Assembly: GCA_014529385.2 (NCBI GenBank)
Contig: CM043955.1
Span: 136,970,108 to 137,030,107, forward strand
Source: Adiantum capillus-veneris
Lineage: Eukaryota; Streptophyta; Polypodiopsida; Polypodiales; Pteridaceae
Direction: 5' to 3'
DNA length: 60,000 nucleotides
Shown here: in pieces, positions 23,147-34,657 of the stretch
Layout of the letters: every line of letters begins with the position of its first letter
How positions within the stretch are numbered: the first letter of the stretch is position 1
Program-made: the position numbers and the translations under genes
The notes under the pieces: generated by a model
Database searches by the model: none
The model's input: only the letters and a program-made list of their open reading frames with translations
What the model was told of the DNA's origin: nothing

Positions 23147-24123
23147 ATGGCAGCAGGACCATCGGACCCCTCGGCCACACTAAAGCTATTGTTCATCAAG
23201 TATCAATATGACAACAAGCAAGGTGCCAAGATATACAAAGATGGTATGGACCGCTACTGTGTGAAAATAGAAGATGGACCAAGTGAGTTCAAGGACTTAG
23301 TGCCTGTGAGCTATAGCGGAGACAGGTACCTAGATGACGAGGGTATCGTGTATTTGGTAGTCCTGAATCCTAACATTGTAGACAAGTGGGGATTGATGGA
23401 CACAAAAGCCAAAATAGATGAGGAACATGAGGAAAAGGCACCAACAATGAGCTTACCTATTGCGAGATTAAGGCGAGAAAACGAAACGTTGAGAATCAAC
23501 ACGGATAATGTCTACTTGGGGTTATACAAGTATAATAACGGAGAGCAAGATCTCTATTATAGATGCGAGGAACCCTACGTCGGAGAGATGACTGAGTGGA
23601 AAAGACTTTATGTCTTCACCTACACAAAAGGAGCGGAAACAAAAATTGCAGCTTACGACAAGTATGGAAGACGATATGCAGCAATCGATAAAAAAGAATT
23701 GGAAGGATATACGTACTTTGGGGGACCACTTCACCAGTACTATGTCACTCCAAGCCCTCTAAGACCAGCCCCTACAACTGTCGTGCCAGAACCGTTAACC
23801 ACAGGCGGAGGGAGGACTCATGTAGCTGATTCTTTCAGTCAACCTCATTATTCGATGCCAAGCCCCATGGGAACGTTACATTCCAGAGAATCAATGGCTA
23901 CGAATCGAGGTAGTGCAGTTCCTATCTCTACACATACAGCTGTAGGTCCGATATTTGCAGCCACCCCATCACATTTGCCTCCTAGTAGTAGATTTGGGGC
24001 GGGGGAGCCAACGAGAGCAACCTACGACCTCCTTGATGTGTGAGAACGATTAAGTCGAGACATGGGAGCAATGAGATTGACCGCAGACCATAGACGGATT
24101 AGACCATCCCAAGTAGCAAGTGC
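23147..24123 (+). pseudogene. gag N-terminal region (unrecognised domain)
   Basis: A 298-codon open frame from an ATG at 23,147, ended by TGA at 24,041-24,043. The reading stays open past that stop to about 24,120, where the capsid continues in another frame, so this is probably the N-terminal part of one gag protein broken by a nonsense change and a frameshift. The first ~190 residues look globular with many aromatic and charged residues (for example YKYNNGEQDLYYRCEEPYVG); the last ~90 are rich in P, S and T and look like a linker. I do not recognise a domain. It could be a matrix-like region or a separate upstream ORF such as those seen in some Tat/Ogre elements. Confidence 0.7.
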
Positions 24124-25749
24124 ATGCCGAAGAAGTATAGCGGATCGGGGGATCCATATGCTCATGTATCGCTCTTTAAGCAAGTCTTAAGAGTAGAACA
24201 AATCACTGATTTCCACACTCAGTACAAGGGATTCGGGCTGACCTTGGAAGGGTTGGCCTTAACCTGGTTTCAACCTTTAAACCCTGAAACTTGTCCGAAT
24301 ATTGAACATGTATTGCGTGAGTTCGCTGAAGAATTCTCAAAACGGGGTATAAAGCATAATACTGTATCGCAGATATACGCTTTTAAACAAAGGGAGAATG
24401 AAAAAGTGAAGGAAGCAACCTTGAGATTCAAGCAATACATCGAGAGGTGCCCGAGGAGAGAATTACCGCAGGACGAGAGATTGTCTGTGCTCTTCGTTGA
24501 AGGACTTAGGAATGAAACCTTGAAAAAGGACCTTCACTTGAAATCCTGTAGCACGTTTCAATAGGTTACAAGGGAAGCGTTATATCTTGTCGATAACTGC
24601 AAAGCATATGGGGAAGTGTCAGAGGATACTGATTCAGTAACCAGTGGCTCTTCGTCAATTAAAAGCAAACCCTCTACCAAGAAGGATGTACAGGCATCCT
24701 TGATGCCGACAGCTGATCAATTGATAGAGGAGGTAACGAAGAGAATGCAGCAACATATGAGATCAAATCCGGCTATGAGACAGTCTCAGACGAGGAAGTG
24801 TGACATATGCGGGGGGGATCATCCGACGCCGTGGTGCACACAACAGCCGAAAGCACCAGCTGCGAATGGACGAGTACTGAAATGGTGCGCCATAGAACAA
24901 AAATGGACAAATCATAGCACGGAAGAGTGTTTTTATAACAAAAACTATGTGAGGGAAAGACCGTATGGACATCCAGCAGGACCATCCCAACCACCTCCTC
25001 CAAGGTATCAAATTGGACCAAATATGAATCTGGTAGCAGGAGCAGACAGACCTCAACCTGTATTGGGTCAATAACCTCCATTACCACCGGAAAATAGGGC
25101 CATGATTAGGTATACTCAACCTTGTGAAGCATCACCAGGAACAAATAGTACACTTCAAGTTTCGTATTACGAGGAACCGAATGAGCCTTAAACAACAGAA
25201 CCCGAATCACAAATATACGCAGACGAAGCCTATCAACTGTGGGAAAATAGCGAGGGTATGGCACCACCAACGTATGTAGCACAACCTTCGAGAGATCAAT
25301 ATTTGGTAGACGAAAGAACGTTAATGTTCATTGCGAACCAGAATTACAAACCAAGAGGATATCCTAATAGAGCAGGACAACCAATGGGACCACCTCCTCA
25401 AAATCAAACACCAATTGGACAGTGCTATAGCTGTGGAAGTACGGATCATTGGGAGCGTAACTGTCCTTTCAAAGGTGAAAGAGTGAAAATTTTTGGGTTT
25501 TGTGACGGATGTGGTGTGAATCACATATTGCCAGATTGCCCAAAAAATTCGGACAACAAGGGAAAAGCGACTATGAATATTGTAGGGGTGATACCAGGTG
25601 CAAGCAGCGGATCAAAAACCGATCCCATGATCCAAATCAATGCGATAACCAGAGCCCAAGCCAAGGACTTAAGGAAAAACGAGTCCATGGAGGAAGAGGT
25701 CGAGTTGCCGATACCCATAGAAAATGAGAGCTTATCCGTGAGAACCTAG
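24124..25749 (+). pseudogene. gag capsid and three zinc knuckles (stops)
   Basis: Frame shared by three open segments (24,124-24,564; 24,616-25,074; 25,258-25,749). The capsid part has GDPYAHVSLFKQVLRVEQIT, FHTQYKGFGLTLEGLALTWF, FSKRGIKHNTVSQIYAFKQ and LSVLFVEGLRNETLKKDL, the usual order of plant Ty3 gag. Knuckle 1 (CDICGGDHPTPWC) lies at about 24,799-24,837, knuckle 2 (CYSCGSTDHWERNC, CX2CX4HX4C) at 25,423-25,464, and knuckle 3 (CDGCGVNHILPDC, CX2CX3HX4C) just after. Internal stops are at 24,562 (TAG), 25,072 (TAA) and about 25,189 (TAA), with no frameshift among them. Gag packages the element RNA in cytoplasmic particles. Confidence 0.92.
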
Positions 25750-27322
25750 CGAAAATTCTGAAAGGCAAAACGAGATAGGATGAAAACGAGAAGGTTGAAC
25801 AGCCAAATTGCCATGCAAAACGAATTGCATGAAACGAAGGAGAAACTCAAACAAGAGAGAGAGAGAGAGTAAAACTGATGAGGTTAACAACAAGCCGAGG
25901 AAAGCGTCCTCGGGAGGATCGGTCTTGGTTGACAAAGTGCTAGAGCCGTTAGATGCTCTATTATAAGCGTACGAAGCAAGGCTAAAAACAAACCAAACTT
26001 TAGAGCAAAGATGGTTAACTTATCCTCAACCAGAAGTGGAAACGAAGCGTTTGGAAATGTGTAAACACCTCATTGAGACAGCCCAGGAGTTGATTGAACC
26101 TAAGATGGTTAGAACCCCAGAACAAGAAGTGTTGATTCACAAAGAGCGAGAAAAATTAAAAATCGATGAACCAAAACAAGTAAACGAACCCAAGCCTGAA
26201 ACAAGATTGTCATTGGATCATCGAGTGGTACCGAACACGACTGATGACGCTAAGTCAATGACGATGATGCCAATTCCAGAAGTTGAAGAACAATGGCCCC
26301 AACACTTATGGGAAACCATTAGAAACAGAAAGAACGGAAGCGCGAAGTTACAGTCTGCTCCAATTCCTCAGATTAACCTGGATAACGGATTTTATCCAAC
26401 CGATATACAATCGTTGTATGGGGATGCGAGAACGGAGGTTTCGGTGGAAAGCAAAGCCCAATCCTTGAAAAGCCTGCCTTCATTTATAGGTGAACATGAG
26501 GCACAATCGGAGATAAGAGTAGTTCCATCCCAAACGAGAACTATTCCACATATGGTTGACACAAAAAGTCTTCAAGAGATGTTGTCGACACCTATAACAT
26601 GTACAATCACGCTGTCCGAACTCTTGAAAGTCGGACCACACTTATGGGAAGACATGGGGAAACATTTGGAGCACAAGGGAGTAAAGATTCCTCTTCCGAC
26701 AAACCCTACGGGAGAAGAAAACAAACGGGAAAGTCAACCCAAAGCCCAACCAGTGCCCATAAACAAGGTCGGAGATTACTGTGAAGGCGAGGAGGGGAAT
26801 ACAACCCTACTTGTGGAATATCAGGATATAAAAACGATAGCTATCCTAGACAGTGGAGCGGGAGTGGCGATTGCTACCAAGCAAATCTGGGAGAAGTGGG
26901 GCCGACCAGCTCTCAGGAAAACAAGAATAAAACTGCAACTTGCAGATCAGTATGTAGAGAGACCATTGGGAATCCTGGACCAAATAGTTGTAACTTCGTG
27001 TGGAATTAACTATGAGCACACCTTTGCTGTGGTGGATTTCGGAAAAACGAACAACTTTGACATTATTTTGGGACGACCTTTTATACGTCAACTCAAAATG
27101 ATACAAGATTGGGGGTATGACCAAATCTACCTAAGGCACGAAGAGCTAATAACAAAGATCAACATGAAGGATCACAGCTATAGAGACGTTGCAAAAACAC
27201 CAGTGCAAGAATTTAATTCAACCACTGTAAATGAAAAAGAAATACCTGCATGGATGCAAACGAAAGCGCATGTCTGGATGTGTGGAGCATCTGATTGTGG
27301 AGAGATAATCAAAGAGGAATGA
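25750..27322 (+). pseudogene. Linker and retroviral-type aspartic protease (pol start)
   Basis: After gag a charged linker follows (25,780-26,030) with a frame change near a short (GA)n run at 25,857-25,871 and a stop at 25,964. A 428-codon open frame then runs from about 26,036 to the TGA at 27,320-27,322. Its first ~180 codons are an acidic, lineage-specific region (EEQWPQHLWETI, DIQSLYGDA, TCTITLSELLKVGPHLWED). The protease has YCEGEEGNTTLL, then AILDSGAG with the catalytic aspartate at 26,849-26,851, and the C-terminal block FDIILGRPFIRQLKMIQDW. The protease would cut the Gag-Pol polyprotein. The same order is found in the decayed copy at 2.4-5.5 kb. Confidence 0.92.
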
Positions 27323-28168
27323 GTTTTGGAAAGATCCGTAGATGACGCGGCTTATTTCCCAGAACCTTTTCCTGAACATTTATTTGAGCCATTCGGGTGG
27401 ACTCTAATATTGTCAACCTTGGACATATGTGTTAACGAATGTACACCTACGAAATTTTGTGACGAAGAAGGATACAACCTAGTAACGTTGCAAATGGCTA
27501 GCATCATCCTTGAGTCAGGATCGGAGAGCGAGGAACAAGAAGAACCTCCACAGGAGACCGAGTGTAAAAGAATAATTGACGAGATATCTGTAGTGAACGA
27601 TAGGAATCGAACAAAGGAAGAGTTCACGGATTCACTATGTTGTGACTTTCCATCACTGGACGATGAAATCCAACTGATAGAGGCTGATGATGTAAGATCA
27701 AGTGCATCAGAGACAAATAGGAAACACAGGTCAAGATAGGACAGGTTTTACGAGTTTCATAACCAAAAACCTAGTCGACAGGAGCGGTATAAATCCAAGA
27801 GAACTAGAAAATCAAGGGCGAATAAGCATAATCCGATGCCTCTTGTCAATGACAGAACGGGATATCTAAAGCTTGTCAAAGCTGAGGATTGTGTCAAAGA
27901 TAAAGTCACTGGCTAGTTTATCAAAACTAAACCGCGGAAAAACAACAAGAAGAACAGACACGAGAAGCAAACGACTAAGTCGCAGAAAGGGGGAAAAACA
28001 AAGTCTGGAATGACCAAAACAGAGAGGAAAACAGAGTACAATAAGCTCAAGCGAACCCTCAGAGACATATGGACGACTGACTTTGAAACGAATGAGGACA
28101 CGAGTTCTGACAAGATGGATGCACCGTCCCATTATAAGAAGTATACCATATAAGATAGGAAAATCATA
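27323..28168 (+). pseudogene. Protease-RT linker of pol
   Basis: The same frame as the protease continues, with stops at 27,737 (TAG), 27,914 (TAG) and 28,151 (TAA). It codes first an acidic segment containing FPEPFPEHLFEPFGW and LDICVNECTP, then a strongly basic one (K- and R-rich, about 27,740-28,030). No domain is recognised. A basic linker here could bind nucleic acid, but that is a guess. No frameshift is needed across it. Confidence 0.75.
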
Positions 28169-29770
28169 GTGCAACAACCTATGAGGGAATTGAAGGAACC
28201 GGGTACATCGTACGACGGTCTTGAAAAAGCCAAACGAATAGATCTAGCGGAGCCAGGAGAAGATCCAAAACCTGCATATATTGCCACGGATCTTACTGAA
28301 GAAGAGGAAAAGATTTTGGTAGCTACTCTTAAACAGTGTAGAGATGTGTTTGCATGGTCATACAAATATCTTAAGGGGGTGGATCCTAGTATCTGTCAAC
28401 ACACAATACCCCTTAAGAATGACGCCAAACCCTGCAGACAACGTCCCTATACTTACAATGAAACGTTTGCCAAAAAGATCAAGGAGGAGATAGATAAACT
28501 TAAGGAGATAGAGTTTATTTACGAAATTGAGCACACCGAATGGGTTTCACAGATTGTGGTGGTCCCGAAGAAAAATGAAAAGTTAAGAGTGTGTGTCAAT
28601 CGCAAGAAAGTAAACGCGGCTACAATTCGAGACAACTATCCCCTACCCATTACTGATCATGTAATAGAAAGGGTGGCAGGCAAAGAGGCTTATAGCTTCT
28701 TAGATGGCTTTTTGGGTTACAACCAACTCGCAATAAAGCCAGAGGATCAGCATAAAACGGCTTTCATAACCGAATGGGGTATTTTTGCATTTCGGGTAAT
28801 GGCTTTAGGCCTAACAAATGCACCAGCCACATTTCAAAGGCTGATGGGTCATGCTTTTAAAGAATATCTAAGACGGTTCTTAGAAATTTACATGGATGAC
28901 TTGTGTGTTCACTCCCTTGTAAGACTGGAGCACATAGAGCACTTGACCAAGGTGTTCAAAAAATGCATACTGTATCGGATTTGCCTGAATCCGGAGAAAT
29001 GTGTCTTCATGGTAAGACATGGCAAAATATTGGGACATATAGTGTCCAGAAACGGTATTTCGACAGACATGGAGAAGATCAGCGTCATTGTTGATCTACC
29101 ACGACCAGTCAAGGTGAAGGAGGTACAGGCATTTATGGGCCATTGTGGATATTATCGCAGATTTATCTACTCATACGCTATATTTACAAAACCACTTTAT
29201 GCTCTGATAACTAAATTTGAGTGGACAGAGGAGTGCGAGGAAGCTTTTCAAATGTTGAAGCAGAGATTAATTTCTGCTCCAATTTTGAAGGCTCCGGATT
29301 GGGAGAAGATATTTCACATCCACGTAGATGCATCAGCATATGCAATAGGATGCATACTTGCACAACCTGGAGAGAACAATATGGATTTTCCAATAAGTTA
29401 CTCTAGTAGACAACTAAACAATGCAAAGAAGAATTACACAACAACTGAGAGGGAGGGATTGGGTATGGTCTATGCGGTGAAAAAGTTTAGACACTACTTA
29501 CTTTCCAATAAATTTGTATTCTTCGTTGATCACCAAGCACTACTGTACTTAGTAAACAAACCTTGCAGTACGGAGAGAATTGTTCGATAGTTCATCATAC
29601 TGTTTGAGTTTGACTTCACGGTAGTAGTCAAGAAAGGAACTACACACCAAAGAGCGGATCATTTATCTAGAATGATGCATGGAGAAAACCCTGTAGGAGT
29701 TTATGATGATTTGCCTGATGCATATCTTTTCAACATAGAAATGATTCCAAGATGGAGCGAGGATGTAATT
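28169..29770 (+). pseudogene. Reverse transcriptase and RNase H of main element
   Basis: Continuation of the pol frame. RT motifs in order: WVSQIVVVPKKNEKLRVCVN, NAATIRDNYPLPITDHVIER, FLDGFLGYNQLAIKPEDQHK, GIFAFRVMALGLTNAPATFQ and IYMDDLCVHS, with YMDD at 28,889-28,900. A glycine-leucine change (LDGFLGYNQ rather than the common LDGYSGYNQ) may weaken the enzyme. RNase H follows from about 29,290: HIHVDASAYAIGCILAQPG, YTTTEREGLGMVYAVKKFRH and FVDHQALLYLVNK, then, past a TAG at 29,588, a FEFDFTVVVKKGTTHQRADH ending. A second stop is at 29,774. RT copies the element RNA into DNA, with RNase H removing the RNA strand. Confidence 0.95.
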
Positions 29771-31213
29771 CCTTAGCTGACTATCGGGTCAATGAATGTG
29801 ACAAGACAACCATCTACCATTGCAACATCCAGATCATTGGTAATGTTGGCGGGCAGGCTATACAAACAAGGATCGGATCAAATCCTTAGGCTTTGTGTTG
29901 AATCGAGTAAACGGGAATTGTACCTAAACCAAGCTCATGTACAAACAACGGGGATTCACAATAGGCATGCACAGATGTATCAAAGATTGATGAGAATGGG
30001 TGTGTATTGGCCAAAAATGCGACATAGTGTTCACATGCATGTCAAATCTTGCGTTAAATGCATGCTTCAAAATCCAATAGAGCACGCGACTCTATTCAGA
30101 ATATCTGTAGCACCTCGATGGAGTAACTACATTGTTGAATACCTCACCACCAAGATACTGCCTGAAGGGATGAGTAGATCACGAATCAAAACGATCACGA
30201 AAGAGGCAGAAAACTACGTACTGATTGAGGACACTCTTTACAAGAGGGGAAAAGACAATCAATTGAGAATGTGCGCGACTGAAGAGGAATACATTCCTAT
30301 CTTAGAGCAAGCACACGGCGGACAAGCTGGTGGACATTTCTCAGCTGACAAAACGGCCAAAGCAATTCTTATTGCAGGCATATGGTGGCCTACGCTATTC
30401 ATGGATGCAGAAGAGTTTGTGAAACGATGTGACGATTGCCAGAAAACAAAAATTCTCAGAGCACGAGATGATATGCCCTTGAGGCCAATGATGGGGGCAA
30501 GAGCGTTTGGGAAATGGGGAATAGATTTTGTAGGACTAATAGCGCCTCCGGGATATAAAACGTACGCTCAATACATTATTATGGCAACAGATTATCTAAC
30601 AAAATGGGTGGAAGTTAAAGCAACAGCCAGAAATGATGCAAAAACGACAGCACAGTTTTTGTATGAGAACATTTTCACTAGATATGGCTTACCAATTGAG
30701 CTCGTGAGCGATAGAGGCACTCACTTCATCAATGAGGTGATTGAATTCCTATTGGACGAATTCATGGTAATTCACAGGAAGTCCGCCCCCTATCACCCAC
30801 AAGCGAACGGCCAAGCAGAAAGTACGAATAAAATTTTGCTGACAATTCTCACCAAAATTGTTGGCGACTCGAGAGCTGACTGGGATCAAAAGCTGCATTC
30901 GGCTTTATGGGCATATAGAGTAGCTTACAAAACATCGATCGGAACGACTCCGTTCAACATGGTTTATGGAATTCAAGCAATATTGCCACTTGAATTCCTT
31001 ATCACCACGCTTGGAGTCGCTAAAAAATTAGAATGGACGGGCCATGAATTATCCAATCAGGTAGATGTCCTGGAAAAATTGGATGAAACTAGATTGAGAG
31101 CCGTTGCATCAATCTACGTGCAAAAACGAAACATGAAATCTTTCTTTGATCAACATGTTATCAGCAAGGAATTTGCTACTGGGGATTACGTCTTAGTGTA
31201 TACCCTGAAATAA
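29771..31213 (+). pseudogene. Integrase with two H2C2-like zinc modules
   Basis: Open frame of 473 codons (29,792-31,213). Two zinc-binding-like modules precede the core. The first (about 29,929-30,066) reads QAHVQTTGIHNRH, RLMRMGVYWPKM and SCVKCM. The second (30,301-30,443) reads QAHGGQAGGHFSADKTAKAI, GIWWPTLF and RCDDCQKTK. The catalytic core follows with D at 30,524 (GIDFVG), D at 30,710 (SDRGTHF) and E at 30,818 (QAES); exactly 35 residues lie between the last two. After the core come TPFNMVYGIQAILPLEF and GDYVLVYTLK; a TAA at 31,211 interrupts the C-terminal domain, which continues in frame. Integrase inserts the DNA copy into the chromosome. There is no chromodomain. Confidence 0.95.
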
Positions 31214-31894
31214 CATTCCCGGAAACTCAAAAAGCGAGGAAATGGACCCTATGTGATTCATGACATATCATCTAACGGTGCCATCAAACTTGCGACATTA
31301 GAGGGAGAGGAAATGCCTAACTGGATTAGTGGTTGCAGACTAAAGAAATACAACATACCACTAACCACAGAGATGCTTGCCAAAATACACGCTGCGAAGG
31401 AGCGCAAGAACAAAGCAAAGGAAACAAAAGCTCAAGCGCAAGAAGAGGCCAAAGTCAAGATTTTAAAAAGAAAACAAACCTTACAACAACAAAGACTTCC
31501 TCCACCAGCAGACACGGCTCAAATTCCTTTGTCTATAATTCAAACTGATGAGCAATGGGAAACAGGAATCGATGTTCGCATCAATGTCAGACTCCCGCAT
31601 GGCAGATATCAACGAGCATTGATTGACACAGGAGCAAGAGTCAATGCGGTCAACTTTTCTACTTACAGGGTGCTTACAGATGAACCCCTCGTGCAATCCA
31701 CACGTGATCTACAAGCAGCAAACGGTGCAACAATACCAACATTGGGGATAGTAAACTTACCAATCAATCTTGATGAAAATAGTTGTCCACATCAATTTTT
31801 CGTAATGAAAGACGGAGATATCAGAGAATCAATATGCTTGGGAGTTCCATGGATGAGAACATACAATGCAGAACATGGAATAAACATGCGTTAA
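31214..31894 (+). pseudogene. Integrase C-terminus plus second retropepsin-like domain
   Basis: The pol frame continues with GNGPYVIHDISSNGAIKLAT, EEMPNWISGCRLKKY and a basic helix (IHAAKERKNKAKETK). It is followed by a second aspartic-protease-like domain. This has the flap-type start (ALIDTGARVNAVNFSTYRVL, aspartate at 31,625-31,627) and the C-terminal LG-x-x-W block (ICLGVPWMRTYNA) about 75 residues later. A DTGA box after integrase is unusual, because the usual protease of this element lies before RT. The frame ends in TAA at 31,892, but the protein probably goes on in the next frame (see the tail). Element C has the same module with an intact LLDTGAQ; element B keeps only the C-terminal block. 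Confidence 0.8.
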
Positions 31895-32607
31895 GGTACA
31901 CACACGACTCTAACGTGTACATGACTCCATTCACCAAAACAGATCACTCGTGGCCGAGTATCCCCATTGACAATAAGCAACCGGCTAATCAGCCAAAAAC
32001 ACCACCAAAGGTTATTCAGAAGGTCTGGATAAAGAAAACATTGCTGACGAACAAACCAAGCAAGATCTGGCTACCTAAGGACAAACTCCAGATGGAAGCA
32101 GCATCATCTCCAAGACCTACAGAAGTTACTCCAAAGTGGAAATGGCAACCAAAACTAGAGAACACTAAAGTTTCAACGACAGAGCTCGAAAGGAAACCCA
32201 AAACTCAAAACAAGAAGCCTGAATCTCCCAAATGGCACTAGAAACCGGTGAAAACTAAAGCAAAATCTGTAAAGATGCAACAAACCACATATAAATGGGT
32301 TCCAAAAATAGTTGCCGTCACAACACCAACAATCAGGGAAAGAGCAATTCAACTGCAAGCTCTCCTGTTCCATAAACAACTACCCTCACTAGCAAAAGCC
32401 ATTGAAAACAACTTTCAGTCCCCGCATCTTGCACAGCACATTGTTACCCAACGCATTGTCTCAAACATCAGAATAGGGCCACATTACACGGCCATGCATA
32501 GACACAGATTTCAAAACCCATGCACATGCACCCAACCTTCGTCCGGGACGACTCAAACAAGGAAGGGGGGAGTAATTGATGAATCTAGAAACAGTCAAGG
32601 CCATTAA
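31885..32607 (+). pseudogene. W-rich pol tail
   Basis: Frame +1 relative to pol, continuing the downstream protease-like protein after a frameshift near 31,885-31,895. It has one stop (TAG, 32,239-32,241) and ends at TAA 32,605-32,607. The tail is basic and carries repeated short motifs of the form W(V/L)PK: KVWIKK, KIWLPKDK and TYKWVPKIV. It ends with IQLQALLFHKQLPSL and YTAMHRHRF. Elements B and C have matching tails (IWVPKAQ and IWMPK; IWVPKSKS and TYQWVPKVS), so the motif is conserved in the lineage. No known domain. The repeated tryptophan motif could be a docking peptide; this is inference. Confidence 0.7.
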
Positions 32608-33510
32608 GGAGTCAAACGTGTATATATGTACATAATGTGTGTGGTTTTTCATTATTTAGAGTTCAGTTTCGAACATATTCGATCAAAACCTGGCATTTTT
32701 AGCGTTTTTGTATCATCCGACCAGCATAATAATGAGCTGTAATGACAAAATCTGGAGCATTGGGATGCTTCTAGAGAAAATATATGCTTAGGGGTGAGTA
32801 TAATAATTTTGGCTAACTTTTGCCAGTTAATAAGTATTTTCAATTTATTTTGTTTGATTTTCGTTAATAAACATCAAAAATTAAAAAATCTCGCTCACAA
32901 GTGTCGAAATCAAGTTCTGGAAGCAAACGCCGAAGTATCATGATAAGGTTATCAAGCATGAAAGATATGAAGCTAATCTGAAGATGTCAAATTTCGGCCT
33001 TAATGATCATGACTACATTTCGCCAAAATCGCATCAAATGGTCATACGACGCCGGATGACAAACGGTTCGACCCACAAGTGGTATGCAGATTATATTGGG
33101 ATCAAAGGTGAGAAAAATCAGCCCTGTGTCACGGAAATCTCGGGAAGATATAGGTCAGGTAGGCCAAATTCTAGCTCATTGTTCATTTTCACCTTTTGAG
33201 AGAGAAGGAGAGAGCTTTTTGACCTAGAGCGAGTTGTCACATTTCTACCTCGTACAGACGGTCGGAGCCAGCATTTCACACCAGATTTCACAGGTATGTT
33301 CCCTATCAAGTAAAGATCAACTCTATTATGCATGCAAGTGCGAATCATTGCACAAACGAGCGAAGGGATCAAATCAAAGTCGGATCGGGTCAAAGAGGTC
33401 AAGGGCCCTTAGAGGCATTCAATCAAAACTTTTTTCAGCCACAGAACACATCAATGTGCTCCCCACAAGGTCAGGAACAAAGCCATGTGGTCAAATCACA
33501 ATTTGGTGGT

Positions 33511-33536
33511 GGTACACCGATCGCGATCGGTGTACC
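33511..33536. promoter_or_regulatory. Perfect 26-bp palindrome of the main element
   Basis: The sequence reads GGTACACCGATCG followed by its exact reverse complement. It is the longest and most complete copy of the motif found eight times in the element. It may be a binding site for a dimeric protein; no protein is shown to bind it. Confidence 0.97.
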
Positions 33537-33628
33537 TCACTGACAAAAATTGGGACAGATCTTGCAAAACACCTCCCCTCAGCCTCGCCTACAATCTGCT
33601 GATGTCAAAATCAATTTTGGCCTCCATG

Positions 33629-34657
33629 GTACGATCGCGATCGGTGCCCCCAGATGTAGATTTTGCAACTTTTGACTTGGCCCATGCTTGGAACTCAGTT
33701 AAAAGTACACTCTCTTGAATTTTCAAGGAAAATGCACAAATTTTGCTCATGGAATGGGCCCAATTTTTCAAACACAACCAAAAGGAAAAAAATTGACCTA
33801 CAACTGCCAAAATCCTGTTAAAAATAATGATGGATGGTTTGAAAGGTACACTTGTCCGACTGAGAGTCAGAACAGTTGTAGAAACCCTCGAATGGATCTC
33901 AGAATCCCCTACAATTGCAAATATAGTCGTTTTAGTCTCGAATGATCACACAAAGATAGAATTGGAGCCGAACCAATGCCAAAGACCAAAAGGTTACTTA
34001 GGGATGCTCAAATATCACATGGATATCCAAGGAATGCCTGAAAAATGCACAAATCTGGAAAACCTCCTAAGACAGGGTATAAAGTGCCTGATAAGGTCAA
34101 AATCAGACAATGGAGTAGGCTGATGGTAGCTGAACATCATCGAAGCAGTGGGAGCTCTTAAACTAACTTCAACTAACTCCAGGATCCATCCAAAATTCAT
34201 CAAGAAAACCCAATATGGTTAGACTTAGTAAAATATGGTCAAACGATGAAAATTGCTCTAATTTGTTCATTTTAAGTCCAAACTTGGAAATAAATTTTCA
34301 GTGGGCTAGGCAGGCTTAAGGGTTCATGACCATCTAGTTTTCACCAAAAACAGGCCCAGAACACCGATCGCGATCGATGTACCTCAGCTTCAGATTTTGA
34401 CAAAAACCTATCAGATCCCTTGTATACATCTTGTTCAAGTCACCAACCAAGTTTCAAGCCATTTGGATATCAAAAACTCATGAAAAGTCCGAGTCTAGTC
34501 CAAACCCCACTTGAAACCCAGAAATGGGACCTGTAAACTCAAAAGTGGTTCAAATGACACACAGAGTGGATCAAAATGACCCTCCAACTATCAGCAACAC
34601 ACTCATGTGATCAAATCTAAATTTGGTCTCTGTACTACGATCGCGATCGGTGTACCT
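33629..34657. promoter_or_regulatory. Three further palindromic motif copies before ORF3
   Basis: Perfect 12-bp cores CGATCGCGATCG lie at 33,632-33,643, 34,365-34,376 and 34,638-34,649. The last two are 273 bp apart and share the TGTACCTCAG extension; the first has TGCCCCCAG instead. Confidence 0.97.

Noticed and set aside
22134-34649. CRISPR-like array from regularly spaced palindromic repeats
   Set aside because: The repeats are few, spaced ~273 bp or irregularly, lie inside a plant retrotransposon, and there are no uniform short spacers or cas genes.
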